DNA from: Hygrocybe punicea
Taxonomy: Eukaryota > Basidiomycota > Agaricomycetes > Agaricales > Hygrophoraceae
Assembly: GCA_963556145.1 (NCBI GenBank)
Contig: OY744464.1
Span: forward strand, 3,906,001 to 3,970,000
Length of the DNA: 64,000 bases
Direction: 5' to 3'
The notes beneath the pieces were generated by a model, which saw only the letters and a program-made list of their open reading frames with translations, did not search any database and was not told the origin of the DNA. Shown in pieces: positions 25,464 to 37,994 of this stretch. Numbering within the stretch: position 1 is the stretch's first letter; every line of letters starts with the position of its first letter. The translations under genes were made by a program, and so were the position numbers.

Positions 25464-25750
25464 GGCGGGCGGGCGGAATGGAGTCGTCAATTTTTTGTGC
25501 TGTAATTTCTGGAACGCTATCGTGGCACGCTTGTTCGCTGGTACAAGATGGGGAGGGGAAGGCAATAGGCTGCATTTCTGGTCGAAGCAGAGGATGATTT
25601 ATTTAGGTGTAAAGTAAATGCAAAATAACTGACGCGGCGTTTCAGGAGATGACTATCTGATCCTTCACTTTTCCTTTCAAAATATCGTGTGGGATACGAA
25701 AATGGTGGGGGTCCCTGTGAACGATTATAAGTAAGCTCGTATACTTCGGA

Positions 25751-27601
25751 TCAATGTAGGGAGCAAACCATGTCCCCAAAGCTCCTCTTTAGCTTAGTTG
25801 GAGTAATTAATGAAACAGCACCCTGCGGAGCGTTCAAGGAAGGTGGAGATAACTTCGGATCAAGATCCCCGTCCATAGACGTGCCCGTCAATGCGATGTC
25901 GTCACCCACATTGACACGAGAGACCATCGCCTGGAATTACGGTCAGCGCAAGAACAAAAAGGAAGAACGGACAAGTTGAACCTTTCCATCACTTCCGACA
26001 AGCGCGCATTCGGCTAAGACTACAGTCGTTTCTGAGGATATCGATTCGTGTACAATGGAACTTGGAGCCAACGGCAATGACGTGGGGGTTGAAACCTGAA
26101 AATCATTCAAGGCCTGAGCATAGCATTTCGAGTCTTCCAGCTGTAGGGTTGACGATGACTAGAAATGTATTCAACAATAAGGGGCGTACACACCTTGTTG
26201 GCATTGTTTTCTGAGACCGTTTTATCAGATGCATAGAAGAGCGCCGGAGGTGAGGATGAGAAAATCTTTGGAGGACTTGAGCTAGGAAGGGATGATGAGG
26301 GTGAAGTCAGACGAAGGAATGTTGGATCAGGGCGAGTTGGATGGTAGTTAGGAACCGGCGACGAGCAAGGTGAACAGATGACTGATGAAGGAAGGCTGAG
26401 ACATTGTTGAAGAGTATGGTCTAATTTCACCTGGTCGCGAAGACGGAAGCATTGAGTGTTGAAGCCTCTAAACCTAAACAATGTAACATACTTTATGGCA
26501 TGCAGATTCGCGGGATGAAGAGCTTTCAGATCCCGCACTTGTCTTGTGATAATTGAAGGAGTGGAAATGATCGGGCATCGTGGTTGACAGCATATGCCTG
26601 ATTTCCGATTCGAGAGATTCGAAAGGGAGATTGGTTGGATCATTGTCCGTTGAAATGGTCCATGCCAACGAAGTTGTTGCTGCTTCTTCGGCTGTGTATT
26701 GAGCAGTTAGCATATCATGCGGCGAACTATCATCCTCCATCTACGTCAATAGGCATTGAGAAGACGAACGGGGATAGCCTCTAAAAATGGACGGACCAGA
26801 TTGACGTCAAGCTGATGAAGTGCACTGTCAGAAGGCGGCATCAGAGTTGATAACTCATCTAGATAATGTGGCGGCGAAGGTTGAAGCGTCTCCGGTTCGT
26901 GAGCATTGGTCAGGGGGACATTGGACGTAGTTACATTCGAGGATGCTGGATCGGAATCGGTATGGGCAGAGATAGCAAGAGGACGTAGTAGTTCTGGACC
27001 TGAGACCGTTTCTTCCACCCCACAAGTGACCACTTGTGGTATAGAGACGTTTCTGATATGCGATGTTGATGGGTTGGCAACTTTGTCACGGCATACAATA
27101 TCGTATTCGGCCTATAAAGAGTTGTGAGAACTCAGCTATTAGCTGTGGAAAGAACTACCCACGTCTTGGGGAGTGTCACCGATATCATCTTCTGTTCTAG
27201 AATTAACACATGGTTGTGAACCGTGAAAATTATTCGTTTGGTGGCAATTGCCAATTGGTAAGAGCGGAATGAATGGCGGAATGATGTTGTCGCCATTCTT
27301 CCACCCAAGTCAACGATGAAGATTTCATTGATAATGCGAAAGACGTACCATGCATTCGTTAGGAGCATATGAGTTAAGCTGAAGCAATTGTACTGGTGAG
27401 GTATCATTATAGGCGTCGTCTGACCCTGAAAACACCGTTTGCGAAACTTGAGGTACGCCTTCATTTGCTCTGACATCGGGATCAGTTGTAGACAACTGGA
27501 TATATGCGTGAATACAGCGATTATAATTCGCGAGAAACATCGATAGTGCAATCCCGTACCTCTATGACCATTGTTTCTTCGAATATTGGGTCGTATGACA
27601 T
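25751..27601 (-). CDS. Multi-exon hypothetical disordered protein (possibly two genes)
   Basis: Coding-like exons in compatible frames run through this region. They begin MSYDPIFEETMVIE at 27601, then LSTTDPDVRANEGVPQVSQT, TEDDIGDTPQD, AEYDIVCRDKVANPSTSHIR, TLMPPSDSALHQLDVNLVR, MEDDSSPHDMLTAQYTAEEA, PSSPPKIFSSSPPALFY and MVSRVNVGDDIALTGTSMDG, ending TPTKLKRSFGDMVCSLH near 25751. Composition is Ser/Thr/Pro-rich with no domain I recognise. Exon-intron order is a draft: short introns with good acceptors are seen (TTTATAG before GCCGAATAC, ACCCTACAG before CTGGAAGAC), but the region 27190-27345 is not resolved. MEDDSSPHD could be the start of a second gene. Confidence 0.4.
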
Positions 27602-27850
27602 GTTGTTTGCGATCTAATAACTGATTTAGCAATTTATCGAAAGTCTCCGAGCTTGCTCACGTTGGGCTAGTGCGCTCGGTTGCATACGAACCTGTTCTAT
27701 GACCAAATAATGTGATGGCGAGTCAGCAGCAGCAAGTCAGTAGAGAGTGTGCATAGCAAATATGTAAACTGTTGATGCTTGTCGACGCGTAACCGCACAC
27801 GTGCCAAGAAGCCAATCTTTTAGTAGGACGGGATCACAACATCATCGAAT

Positions 27851-28571
27851 TCATTGTCGTGAGGTAGCTCGAACACGAGTATCACCACGCTCGGCTCTCT
27901 TCTTAAGTTTTTCTTGCCTTTTACTGCCCGTTTCCTTTCCACCAGTATTCGCCACGTCTTCCGATGACGACCGTTCAAAGAACATGGGAGATATCACAGA
28001 TCTCCATAGCCTGAATCCTGCGTAGAGTGGAATCTAGTACATGAGGTGTTCAAGCCCACGGCGTGAATATGGTGGACAGAAAGAGAGCACCTACTACCAA
28101 GTATAACCACCAAAACCATTCACCGAATGCTCCACTTCCAATCTGGCATACCCCTGGTATAAATAGCGTCACGGAAAGGTATTTTTGCTGAGAAAACCAT
28201 CTTACATGTAACATAAAGAATATCAAAGCACCATTCCGTTACCCCAGACTGGCTAAGGTCTTGACCGGAAGATATCAGGGTGCCCGTTGAAGGGTCGCGT
28301 CTCACGGTCCCAATTCTCACCAAGTAGTTGGATAGTAAGAACATGGGAATAAATGTAACAATGTAGATTGTGAGCGATCCCCTCGATGGAGGTAACGAAC
28401 TTCGTCTGAATAACAATCGTAGGAGAAGTGACAGCAGTGTCGGAATGAACATCCCAAGCCTGACCAGCTTGACCGATGTGTCATTTTGTACCGCTAATAG
28501 AAAAAAGTCAAAACTGTACAACTATCTTTGGGTTCCGACGTACCAATTCGTTTTGCAGATGCGTTTGCCAT
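27851..28571 (-). CDS. SND2: ER membrane protein, SND2/TMEM208 family
   Basis: SRP-independent targeting component of the ER membrane. The start MANASAKRI is followed by an intron and AVQNDTSVKLVRLGMFIPTL. Hydrophobic helices appear at residues about 18-35, 45-65 (LTIYIVTFIPMFLLSNYLVR) and near the C-terminal side (GEWFWWLYLV, IPLYAGFRLW). The family signature DLSQSGVTEWCFDILYVTW is complete across an intron at 28153-28202 (approximate), followed by VCQIGSGAFGEW. The cytosolic tail is basic (SKRQEKLKKRAERG). It shares an 85-bp intergenic region with the divergent Myb gene. Confidence 0.88.
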
Positions 28572-28656
28572 GCGAGACCAATACCTGGAGACTTGGACAA
28601 ATTTGGAGACTTGATATGGCCAAAAAAACCTTTTTTGGACAACACGTTCAAACAAG
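28572..28656. promoter_or_regulatory. Short bidirectional promoter between SND2 and Myb gene
   Basis: Only 85 bp separate the two start codons, so both promoters must overlap. No TATA box is evident. Confidence 0.45.
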
Positions 28657-31086
28657 ATGATGGTCGCTGTAGCGGCTCCGAAGCCATACAGCGTAAAGGA
28701 CCTGACTAACAAAGCCCTACAAGCTAACAAGGATCACCAGCATGCACTCAAAGTCTACACCGAAAGGTTAGAAGCTGAACTACAAACAGTGGACAAGTTA
28801 CTGGTATGTAAGTTTCATGTTGTCCCGACCCTTCCCAGGTAACGTGTATTGTTCAGGCGTTAGCAGATGTAGTGAATCAAGAAGACGAACCAGACCTGGA
28901 TGTCGGAGGATTTGTACTTGTTCCTGGAGCAAAGAAAGCTACAGGTCCCATCCCAACGGGTCATCTAATGTCTGACGTACGTGTAATTTCCTTCATGATT
29001 CTATATCTCACTCAAGTCCCGCAGGAGTCGCCATTTTGTGACGATGCCCAAAGAAGATCAAGCTATCTAAAGGCTACCTGCATTCACCCCAGTATGTGTA
29101 ACTCAGGTTTGTTGTGGCAGTCAGTGTCCATTTGCAATTTGATATCAGTGAAAGCCAAGGAGCTCGAGGCCTTAGCGGAGGCGGTCCGAACCGAGAATTG
29201 TCGAAAGCAAGCATTCGATACCCAACTACGGTCCACTTCCCTTCCATCGTCAAGTTCTCTGCTGTTCATTGACAATCTTGCATCCCTATAGTGGTCAACA
29301 TCTTCCAAATTTCGAATGCTCCGGCATTGATATCGAGGCAAACAAGGAAGGTCTTGACTGGATACGCATCGCAGAGAAGGTATATCAATTCTGTAAGTAT
29401 TCCGGATGGCTCATTTTACCTCGTCTCAAGGTTTCCGAGGTCACTTCCACTGCGCGATCTCCAAAAGAATGTGAAATACGTTGGTTGGGCGATCGACATC
29501 CTCACCTCAACCACACATCGTGGTCACAAGCCGAAATTTCTCGTCTCAGGACAATCATTTCCGAACTCTCAGGCAAGCAGGCCAATTGGGTACAGATCGC
29601 ACAGGAGCTCGGTGTAGGTTTGCAATCCTTATCAGCTTACTTACTTATGAAAAATGTCGTTTCCTGTCAGACGAACCGTACCCCCATCGATTGCATGCGA
29701 CATGGTGTTCAAAGGATGATTCATATTTGGACCCCCGAGTCTGATAATCGCCTGGTTGAATGTATCAAAATTTACGGCTTGGATAATTGGAACATGGGTA
29801 CACTTTCTTCTTGCTATTTTCTAGCCTTACCTTATGTGAATGTTTTCAGTGGCGAGACACGTGTCCGAAGATGTCACAGCGGCGGGATGTCAAAGTCGAT
29901 ATTATCGTACACTCGACCCGACACTCAAACGCGGCAATTGGACTGCAGAGGAAGATGAGAAACTCCGTCATGCTGTAGCCGTCTACGACACGTCTTGGGT
30001 GGAAATTGCAGCCGTTATCCCTGGTCGAAACAATGATCAATGTCGGGATCGTTGGTCCGACTGCCTGAACCCAACATTAATGAAGGGCAAGTGGACGGCT
30101 GAAGAGGATCTAGGCCTCACTCTGGCGTTCGAAGCCCTGGGTGGGAAGTGGAAAGAAATTAGCGAGCGGCTGGGTAACGGACGGACGGATAGTATGGTGG
30201 GAATGATTCATTCCCTGCTGTATTTCCGCTACCGTCTTCTGATATCATCGGTATTCAGTGTCGGGCTCGTTATGATGCATTGGTAAAACGCAAGCCAAAA
30301 AAGCCTGTGGCTACCGCGTCTGGTAGTTCCCAGTCTGATCAAGCGGAAGGGACGCCTCCGCAACCTCAGCCACCCCGCCCCCGTCCTCGCCCGCGCAGAG
30401 TGCCATCTATTGCTCAAAATGGTGACTCGGATAATGCCATTCAACCTGCAGTTGCAATGAAGGTTCATCAGATAGCCGATGATATGTCCAGAAATATACA
30501 CATCAGTTTGGCAGAGGCGAACACATCAAACAGCACACAGAAGGCGATTTCAAAGAAACCACCCACAGCGAACAAGCAATATCGTGCCTCTCCTACAAAG
30601 AGGAGGAAAATAACCAGCCAAATTCAAGATAAAGGCCAAGCAGCTAGAAACCCAAGGCTGGACTCCACCCAAATTGCTGATCAAGACCAACCTACAACAT
30701 CATCTCTTCACAAGAAGCAGGTTGTAGGATCGGCTATCGTTACAGAAGTCCCTATTATACCAGAAGAGTCTGGTCAAGCTACGGAAACTGGTCGTAACGA
30801 ATGGGCCGAACCGGTTCGACCTGTCAGGTCCTCTCTTCGAATAAGACAAAGCCGTCGGGCCTCTGCATCGACTTCAAATGAGAAGTCTCCAGCTCTCACG
30901 GACCTCATGCCACCTCCGACGCGAAGGCCTACCAAACTAAGTGCTAGCGTTGTGCCCACAAGGGAATATCTCAAACAAAATCTCGAAATTACGACCACAT
31001 CGGCGCCCCCACAAGTAGTGCCCCTCTCGCCTACTGTGGGTGAATTATCTCCCCTCTCCTCTTTATCTTCTGAGGAGAGAGAATAA
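28657..31086 (+). CDS. Multi-repeat Myb DNA-binding protein, SNAPC4-like
   Basis: The start MMVAVAAPKPYSVKDLTNK leads a helical N-terminal part. Tandem Myb/SANT repeats follow across several exons: LDWIRIAEKV, ECEIRWLGDRHPHLNHTSWS, RTIISELSGKQANWVQIAQE, IHIWTPESDNRLVECIKIYG, NWNMVARHVSEDV, QSRYYRTLDPTLKRGNWTAE, WVEIAAVIPGRNNDQCRDRW and LMKGKWTAEEDLGLTLAFEA. Four to five repeats of this spacing match the snRNA-activating complex subunit SNAPC4 and plant or fungal relatives rather than c-Myb. The C-terminal third is disordered and basic with many SP/TP sites. Introns were placed at 28804-28856, after LMSD, before MKAKELEAL, before GQHLPNFEC, after AEKV-type junctions and before CRARYDALV. Confidence 0.8.
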
Positions 31087-31185
31087 CCGTGCATCGCTAC
31101 TGCGCATCAAGACGACGCAGTTTGTGGTACATTTTCAAGTAAGGCAACATTGTGTAGAAATCATCCACAACCGTTGCCAAATCCT

Positions 31186-32198
31186 TTAGGCCTCAATCCT
31201 CCATCGTTTGCGCGGGTGAAGCCCTGCTTCCCAATTTACGATATGACCTAATAATTCTCCATCCTCCTGTCCCTCGCTGTCTTCCGTAGCAAGTAATAGA
31301 TTCTTCAGCGATTTTTGCACCAAACTGGCTGTTTTCAGCTTTTTTTCTAAGGATGGAAGAGCGGCTTTCTTGGGTGGAGAAGGCTTTTGAAAGTGTCATT
31401 TTTGCAAATAGGCAGATGCAATTTGAGTTCCATCACTTACAGGCGTTCGCAAATACGTATGCTTCGGTGGAAGATTCGGCATATATGACGGCAAATTGCG
31501 GAGAGTGATAGGGACGAGGGGCTGCACATCCTCATCATCGGACGGTAAAAGTTCAGGCGATGGTGAACGAGAGGGTGGGGGGATCAGGGACGATGCTTCA
31601 ATAAATTTGGCGGGCCCTGTGAGTTCCGATAAACAACTTTGCGCTTCAATGACAGTGTTACTGACCTCGCTTTCGCTTCTTTGAGTGGATCAACGCTGTG
31701 CGGTACATGTCCTTGGCCTGAAGATTGATGTCACGGCACGCCAGCACCAAATCCTTGACAATGGGCCCAGCCCTGTTTGCAAGATTAGAATATTCGTGAG
31801 CACGTTCGTAGAGCTGTTGAACAACTGCAAGGCAATCTGTCTGGAGATCCAAGGTGCAAAACCGAAGCAAACGCACAGGCGACCCCTTCGGCTTCGAGTC
31901 TTTGTAGGACAATTGGTTGTGCAGCGTCAAATCCTACATCCCTGAGGGCGGAGGAAAGAAGTCGCCTAATTGCACAAGAAGCTACTTTGGGCGTTACAGA
32001 AGAGAAGTCTGGTGGTAGAGAGGGGAGATCAGGTGGAGGAGATGACTTGGGTTGAGGTAGCTGATACGCCTGGAAAGAAGGTGGTAATGAAATTGGGGTT
32101 TGGGAGTATTGAGATGGATAATGCCCAGACTGATACGAATAGGATGATGCCGTTGGCTGATAAGTCCCGTAGGGTGGAGGATATGTTGGGTACGACAT
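31186..32198 (-). CDS. TAF8: TFIID subunit 8
   Basis: Histone-fold subunit of TFIID that pairs with TAF10. The start is MSYPTYPPPYGTYQP (the only ATG in frame at the N-terminus); Pro/Tyr/Ser-rich residues come first. The histone fold follows: ASCAIRRLLSSALRDVGFD, AAQPIVLQRLEAE, then after an intron FVQQLYERAHEYSNLANRAG and VKDLVLACRDINLQAKDMYR. After the fold come SRSPSPELLPSDDEDV, LRNLPSYMPNLPPKHTYLRT and the TAF8 C-terminal segment SPPKKAALPSLEKKLKTASL. That central LPxxPPKHTYxxTP motif is characteristic of TAF8. The stop is TAA at 31186. Three introns were placed; the gene is convergent with the Myb gene (99-bp gap). Confidence 0.92.
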
Positions 32199-32347
32199 GC
32201 CAGTACTAGCAAGCAAAGTACAACCTCAAACTTTGCTCACAACTTCAAGTAAACGTCTACTAGTATATTTGGTAAATTTCTCACTTACATACAGTATTCA
32301 AGTTCAAAGTTGAAGACACCAAGTCGGAGGCCGTACATTTTAGCTAT
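32199..32347. promoter_or_regulatory. Bidirectional promoter between TAF8 and FMN1
   Basis: 149 bp between divergent start codons. No defined motif recognised. Confidence 0.4.
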
Positions 32348-33054
32348 ATGTCCTCCCTGTTGCCATCGTCTTTGCGGAAGGAAAGACCTCAAGTTGTCGG
32401 CCCCGATTCTCCACCGCCGCCTTTCCCCATAGTTCTGTCTGGCTCTGTTCAGCATGGATTCGGAAGGGGAGGGAAAGACCTAGGGTGCCCCACAGGTATT
32501 TTCTATGTGGTTTTGATTTACACGTTATTCATTCTCCTCCCTGTTTCAGCAAACCTGCCTGACGAATCCATATTGCCAATGAGCAATGTGGTGAAGACGG
32601 GTATTTATTTCGGATACGCAAAGGTACTTCAAGGTCGAGATTCCCCCCTGAGTGTTGATGACACGGCAGTGCACCCGATGGTGATGAGTCTGGGATGGAA
32701 CCCATTCTTCCAGAATAAGCGCTTATCAGCAGTATGTTGGACATTTGTTCTTGACTATCCCGAAACTTTTATCTTCCTGGTGCAGGAAATTCACATCATG
32801 CATTCCTTCGGATCAGACTTTTATGGCAACGAGATGAAAGCTGTAGTGCTGGGTTACATTCGTCCCGAGCTTGACTACATATCTCGAGGTGACGATTTTT
32901 AGAGCTTGATTCTATACCCGCTGATTCGAGTCATGCTTCCGCAGAGGCTCTTATTGAAGATATTGAAATCGACAAACGCGTTGCACTAAATTCATTGAAC
33001 CGACCAGAATACCAGAAGTTTAGCCAAGATTCCCATTTCCTTCAGACTACATGA
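32348..33054 (+). CDS. FMN1: Riboflavin kinase
   Basis: Phosphorylates riboflavin to FMN with ATP. Four exons; the start is MSSLLPSSLRKERPQ. Family motifs are FPIVLSGSVQHGFGRGGKDL, GCPTANLPDESI (flavin/ATP loop, split by an intron after CCCACAG), GIYFGYAKV, VMSLGWNPFFQNK, EIHIMHSFGSDFYGNEMKAV and GYIRPELDYISREALIEDIE. Length, about 180 residues, is normal for the monofunctional fungal enzyme. The intron after RLSA begins GTATGT and ends GGTGCAG. The gene ends FLQTT followed by TGATGA. Confidence 0.95.
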
Positions 33055-33919
33055 TGACTATCTAGTACCACTGAAACCCATCGACAGCAGAAGCAATGTC
33101 TTGATGAGGATTTGATCCATTTACATTTATTTAGAGTTCAAGTACATGTATTTGCTGTAGCTGACAATGTGGGTCAAACATATTCATGAATCAACAACTG
33201 CCTATGCAAAAACGATTCGAGATCTTAGGGAAATCATGCAAAAGGTTGTGATGAGTTGAAATATCATCGTTGACATGACTCTGCATTCATATTCAATGAC
33301 ACACCATCCATGGCAATTCAAAAATTGGAAGCTCACTAGTTTTGATCATCCTGGTCCATGCTACTGTTAAGATCGAGACAAACTAGAACCTTCAACCCGA
33401 TATGATGTTTAGGCGAGGTAGGGAGTGAATCCGTTGAGGGTCGCCTTAGCAGAGGTGCTACCTGAGCATTTGTGGACTGAGGGGTCCGCTGAATGTCAAG
33501 ATACGGCTATACTGGGTTTCGCCTTCTGTGTTTGATGGAATTTTGATCCCGGAGACAACTGAGTGTGGTCCGATTTTATCCTAGAAAGAACAGAGTCGCG
33601 TCACTACGCGTGGTTGTTTCTACGCCAGTGGATTTTCGTGTTCCTTTCAATATGGTAAACACTTTTGCAAACGAATCTTCACCGTGATCTGAACCCGTCA
33701 AGAGCGGAGTAGATGGGGAATCTAACAGAAAATGAGCCTCGGGCAGTATTTCGAATATTAGTGAGAAATGTTGTTTGTAGTTGTTGGAGCACGCGTCAAC
33801 ACCACGGAACCGCAGGAAAGGCTGTTTCTCCTCTACTCGGTCCCTAATTCCTGAAAAACCCACAAAAATCTTCACGCCGATAGCGACAGTCTACTAGTTG
33901 TGCTCGGTTTCGTGCGATA
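33055..33919. other. Long intergenic region upstream of the APSES factor gene
   Basis: 865 bp, the longest gap in the window. It should hold the 3' end of FMN1 and the promoter of the MBP1-like gene. A minus-strand open frame at 33576-33875 lacks an ATG start and shows no domain, so I did not call it. An unannotated non-coding transcript cannot be excluded. Confidence 0.5.
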
Positions 33920-36284
33920 ATGCCGGAGACAATATTCAAGGTGACCGTCCGTGCCCTCCGCACCACTTCCGCAACGCTTAACCTGTTCAATGATTAAAAG
34001 GCCACTTACAGTGGCATACCCGTTTACGAGATGTAAGTGTAGATTTGACGCGGCATTGCACGCGGTCTAACTATGTTTACACGGTTAGGATGTGCAAAGG
34101 CGTCGCGGTGATGCGCCGGCGCTCAGATTCATGGCTCAATGCTACTCAGATATTAAAAGTGGCCGGCTTCGACAAGCCACAGAGAACCCGCGTTTTAGAG
34201 CGTGAGGTTCAAAAGGGAGAGCACGAGAAGGTTCAAGGTGGATATGGAAAATATCAAGGTAAACCCTTGCAATGTAACACGTATTAAGATGACTCAACCG
34301 GTGCTCTTTCCTAGGGACATGGATTCCCCTCGCGAGAGGCCTCGCATTAGCAAAGCAGTACAACTGCGAGAGCTTGCTTCGACCTATCATTGAATTCCAA
34401 CCAAGCAGCACCAAAAGCCCACCTTTGGCCCCAAAACATCTCGTTGCAACGACCGTCACCCGCCCTGCGCGTCGTGCCGCCCCAGCTGATCCTTCTTCAG
34501 GCATTTCTATGGTGAACACACGATCTTCACGACGACAGGTTCCCGACGTTGTTGAGGAAGAGTCTGAGCATGACACGCTTTCAGCGCGCGGGTCAGAAGA
34601 TGGCTCATTGACTCCTTCTCCATCAGAGGCGTCCTCTAGTTCGCGTACGCCGTCTCCTATTCACAGCCCTGAACCTTCTTTTGGCTCTAATGGAATGGAA
34701 GACGATCGCTCTTTTACAGTCGCTGGTCGCTCAAATAAATACCATCGTCCTGCCGATCAGCTGTTGGAAGAAGCATCTGACGGGGAATCCTCGAAGCTCA
34801 ATGGCGTCAGTGATATCCGCGCTTATGGCGACCAGATCCTTGAATATTTCATTTCGGACACCAATCAAATCCCCCAAATTCTCATCACTCCGCCGACTGA
34901 TTTTGATCCCAACATGGCTATCGACGACGACGGACACACGTCATTGCATTGGGCATGCGCGATGGGTCGTATTCGTGTTGTCAAACTTTTGCTGACTGCT
35001 GGGGCAGATATCTTTAAGGTGAACAAAGCGGGGCAGACTGCCTTGATGCGAAGCGTCATGTTTGCCAACAATTACGATGTACGCAAGTTTCCTGAGCTAT
35101 ACGAACTCCTACATCGCTCTACGCTCAACATCGACAACTACAACCGAACGGTCTTCCATCATATTGTCGATGTAGCTATGTCGAAGGGCAAGACTCACGC
35201 AGCGAGGTATTATATGGAGACCATGTTAAATCGCCTCGCCGACTACCCAAAGGAACTGGCGGACATAATGAACTTTCAGGACGAAGACGGCGAGACCGCT
35301 TTAACGATGGCGGCCAGGTGTAGAAGTAAACGACTTGTTAAAATTCTCATCGACCACGGCGCGGATCCAAAAATCGTCAATCATGACGGGAAAAGCACAG
35401 AGGACTATATACTTGAAGACGAGCGATTCCGCTCCTCGCCTGTACCTCCTTCCCGTGCTCTGTCAATGTCCTTTCGAAATGCGCAGCTTGCATATCCTCC
35501 AGTTCACACACTCCAAAATAATTATACATTCGCTCCTGCCAATGGAGACCGACCACCCCTGCACTACTCAGTCGCTGGGCAGAAGGCGAGCACTCGTGGT
35601 GTCAATGACATGGCGAGTATGCTGGACAGCCTCGCGGTGTCTTTTGATCAGGAACTCAGGGACAAGGAACGGGACACGAATCAAGCACATGCTTTGCTTG
35701 GAAACATTCAGGCAGAAATTTTGGAGAGTCAACGAGCCGTGGGTCATCTGAAATCGCAGGCGGAAGGCTTATCGCAGGCGAAACGAACCTTGGATGATCT
35801 GGAGGCGGAACTTGTTGGAAAGATGGGTAGACGGTATCGGCTCGGCTGGGAAAAGTGGGTGAAAGATGAGGAGACGCGAGAGAGTGCGATTCGAGAAGCC
35901 GCAAACGGAGAATTAGTTATAACTGCAACGACTGCTTCGTATCGTTCGGATGACGTTATGGATGGCGAAGATACTTCCGAGAAGGGAAAGGGGAAGAGGA
36001 AAGCAGACTCCCAGCCGGAAGATATAGTGGATTTGATTGCCTTGTGGTCAGATATCCCGTCAGATCCAGTGGCAATCCAAGCAGCATGCGATGCCTTGCG
36101 GGAAGAGATTTCGCAACAGAGGAAAAGAAGAAAGATGACTTTTGACGAGCTGGTAAGATTCCAGGCGGAAGCTGGTACTGGGGGGAGGATGGGAGAATAC
36201 CGACGGTTGATTGGCGCTGGTTGTGGGGGGATACCGCCAGCAGAGGTGGATCACGTTCTTGCGATGTTGTTGGAGGTATTTTGA
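33920..36284 (+). CDS. MBP1: APSES-domain cell-cycle transcription factor with ankyrin repeats, Mbp1/Swi4 type
   Basis: Likely DNA-binding subunit of an MBF/SBF-like G1/S factor. Exons are 33920-33940, 34001-34032, 34089-34258 and 34315-36284 (730 residues). The APSES/KilA-N domain fills residues about 3-105: [52 protein letters not shown] and [21 protein letters not shown] Ser-rich linker follows, then ankyrin repeats [40 protein letters not shown] and [20 protein letters not shown], a coiled coil ([19 protein letters not shown]) and a C-terminal helical region probably binding a Swi6-type partner. The N-terminal APSES domain with downstream ankyrins matches Mbp1/Swi4 rather than StuA/Efg1. 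Confidence 0.93.
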
Positions 36285-36595
36285 CATCCCTTGAGTTCTT
36301 CACCAAATTTGACCATGATATTAGACGTTGGAGTCGGAAGAGCCAAGTTCTTCGACTGCGTGGAGTGGGTCAAAGTTGGTTCCAGCTGGATGATGCGACA
36401 TTATTCTGGGTTTTAGCCGCACACGTTCTCTAAATTAAATATTTATCGATGGTGGATGTCGGTGGACAGTAATAACGTTTGTATTACGTCAGACAAGATT
36501 TCACAACTTGAAATTCAAGCAAGGCTTCACGCGAGCTTCAAGTTCCACGACGTACAATCACTACGATCCTTGTGCTGATCAGCGAGACGTAAAGT
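36285..36595. other. Intergenic region
   Basis: 311 bp between two plus-strand genes, the MBP1-like gene and uL24m. Promoter of the latter. Nothing else seen. Confidence 0.5.
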
Positions 36596-37853
36596 ATGTC
36601 TCTCAGTAGGGAACAAGTGCTCCACGCGACCACGACCTCTCCCTGGACGAAAAACTTCCGACATCTGCTCCCGTTTCCTCGACATTGGATGAGGCGAGTT
36701 ACAATCAGGGACCCTCACATTAAAGCTGTTGCACCAAAACAGCGGATAAAGTATTGGAGTATCGTTCCGGGCGACCAAATACGCGTGAGGGGGGACTCGG
36801 AAGTCACGATCCATGAAGTGTTGAGCATCAATCGATTAAGCAACCGCGTTTTCCTGAAGGGTATAGTCAATGTGAGGTCTTGCCATCTTTTGCGCATAGC
36901 TTATATGAAACCCACTACTCGTAGGAAGGAGAAGAAAGCCCAGCAGGTCGGCTGCCTCCCAGTAAAAATGTCCACTATTCTAGATGTCAACTGTTTATCG
37001 GAAACTATGAGTTTCCACCTGGAAAAGGTTCACAAGAGCCCATAACGATGCCGTGCGTGCTCTGCTTGTCGTTTGAATTGTGTCAATTGACGCGTTGTAT
37101 TAGGGTCTTTGCACAACGTCTGGGGAGAACTAAACCTTATTGGCAGCCTATGGGACACCGATGGGAATGGGAACGGGTTGTTGCTAAAACCACACCGCCT
37201 CTGCCCAAAGGGAGTGGTGATGAACGAATCATCATTCCTTGGCCTAAACCGGAAAAACGGACACTACCGCAACGTGAATTTCGATATCATTGCTCACTAT
37301 ACAACGCCGACTGACCCTTTTCTCTTCAACAGCAACTGCGTACGACACACTACAGGAAGCTGTGACGGAAGTGACGTACAAACTTCCACGATTCCCACTT
37401 TCCGAGTCGGAGCCCATTCCTAGGCCACCAAAAGAAGCTGCCTACGCTAAATCATTATTCAATCCAACACCGATTCCGCTCGACGGACCTGTCGAAGTAC
37501 ATCTATATAAAGAGCTCTCTAACCCTCATTCACGTGCAAAGAAACAAGCTCGGTGGCAAGCTCACAAGCGTCGAATGAAAACATTGCTCCAGGAATACGT
37601 AGAGGAGGAACTGAGGGACCTGAAAGGTCGGACTGCACGTGAAGCACGAGCTGACGCTACTTGGAAATGGCGCCAGAAGCTGGATGACGAGAAAAGTCGG
37701 GAGAAAAAGAGACGTTGGAAAAACAAGGGGACGGAAGCCAGGCTGATCCGAAAGAAGGCGCGAAAGGAAAGGAAGGAAAGGAAGCAGAGGCAGAGGTTAA
37801 CGGAGATGGTGTTGCGGGATGCACCAAACCAGATTATTCCCTCCACCATGTAG
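36596..37853 (+). CDS. Mitochondrial large-subunit ribosomal protein uL24m (Mrpl40 type)
   Basis: The start is MSLSREQVLHATTTSPW. The KOW-type core reads RIKYWSIVPGDQIRVRGD then INRLSNRVFLKG, typical of uL24. After an intron come EGEESPAGRLPPSKNVHYSR, CQLFIGNYEFPPGKGSQEP, and across the next intron VFAQRLGRTKPYWQPMGHRW. A fourth exon runs TAYDTLQEAVTEVTYKLP to a long basic C-terminal helix (RADATWKWRQKLDDEKSREK, RKKARKERKERKQRQRL). The C-terminal extension is normal for fungal mitochondrial forms. Three introns were placed; the first donor (GTGAGG) was chosen because it restores frame with the downstream homologous exon. Confidence 0.88.
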
Positions 37854-37994
37854 ATTGCAGCTTTCACTACAATGCAGCATCGAAACATCTGTGCAGCGTG
37901 TGCTCGGCCCACACATTTCGGGTCCGATTGTGATGCCGTCTCCATTTAGCCCGGACTCTGTCAGTGCTGGGCAACTCCTTTCTGTGCTCGCTCA

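Noticed and set aside
24809..25617. Plus-strand open frames of 82-222 residues over SFR1
   Set aside because: Pro/Ser-rich antisense shadows of the conserved SFR1 coding strand.
33576..33875. 100-residue minus-strand open frame in the longest intergenic gap
   Set aside because: It begins with GTG, has no ATG or domain, and overlaps the likely promoter of the MBP1-like gene. Not enough to call a gene.
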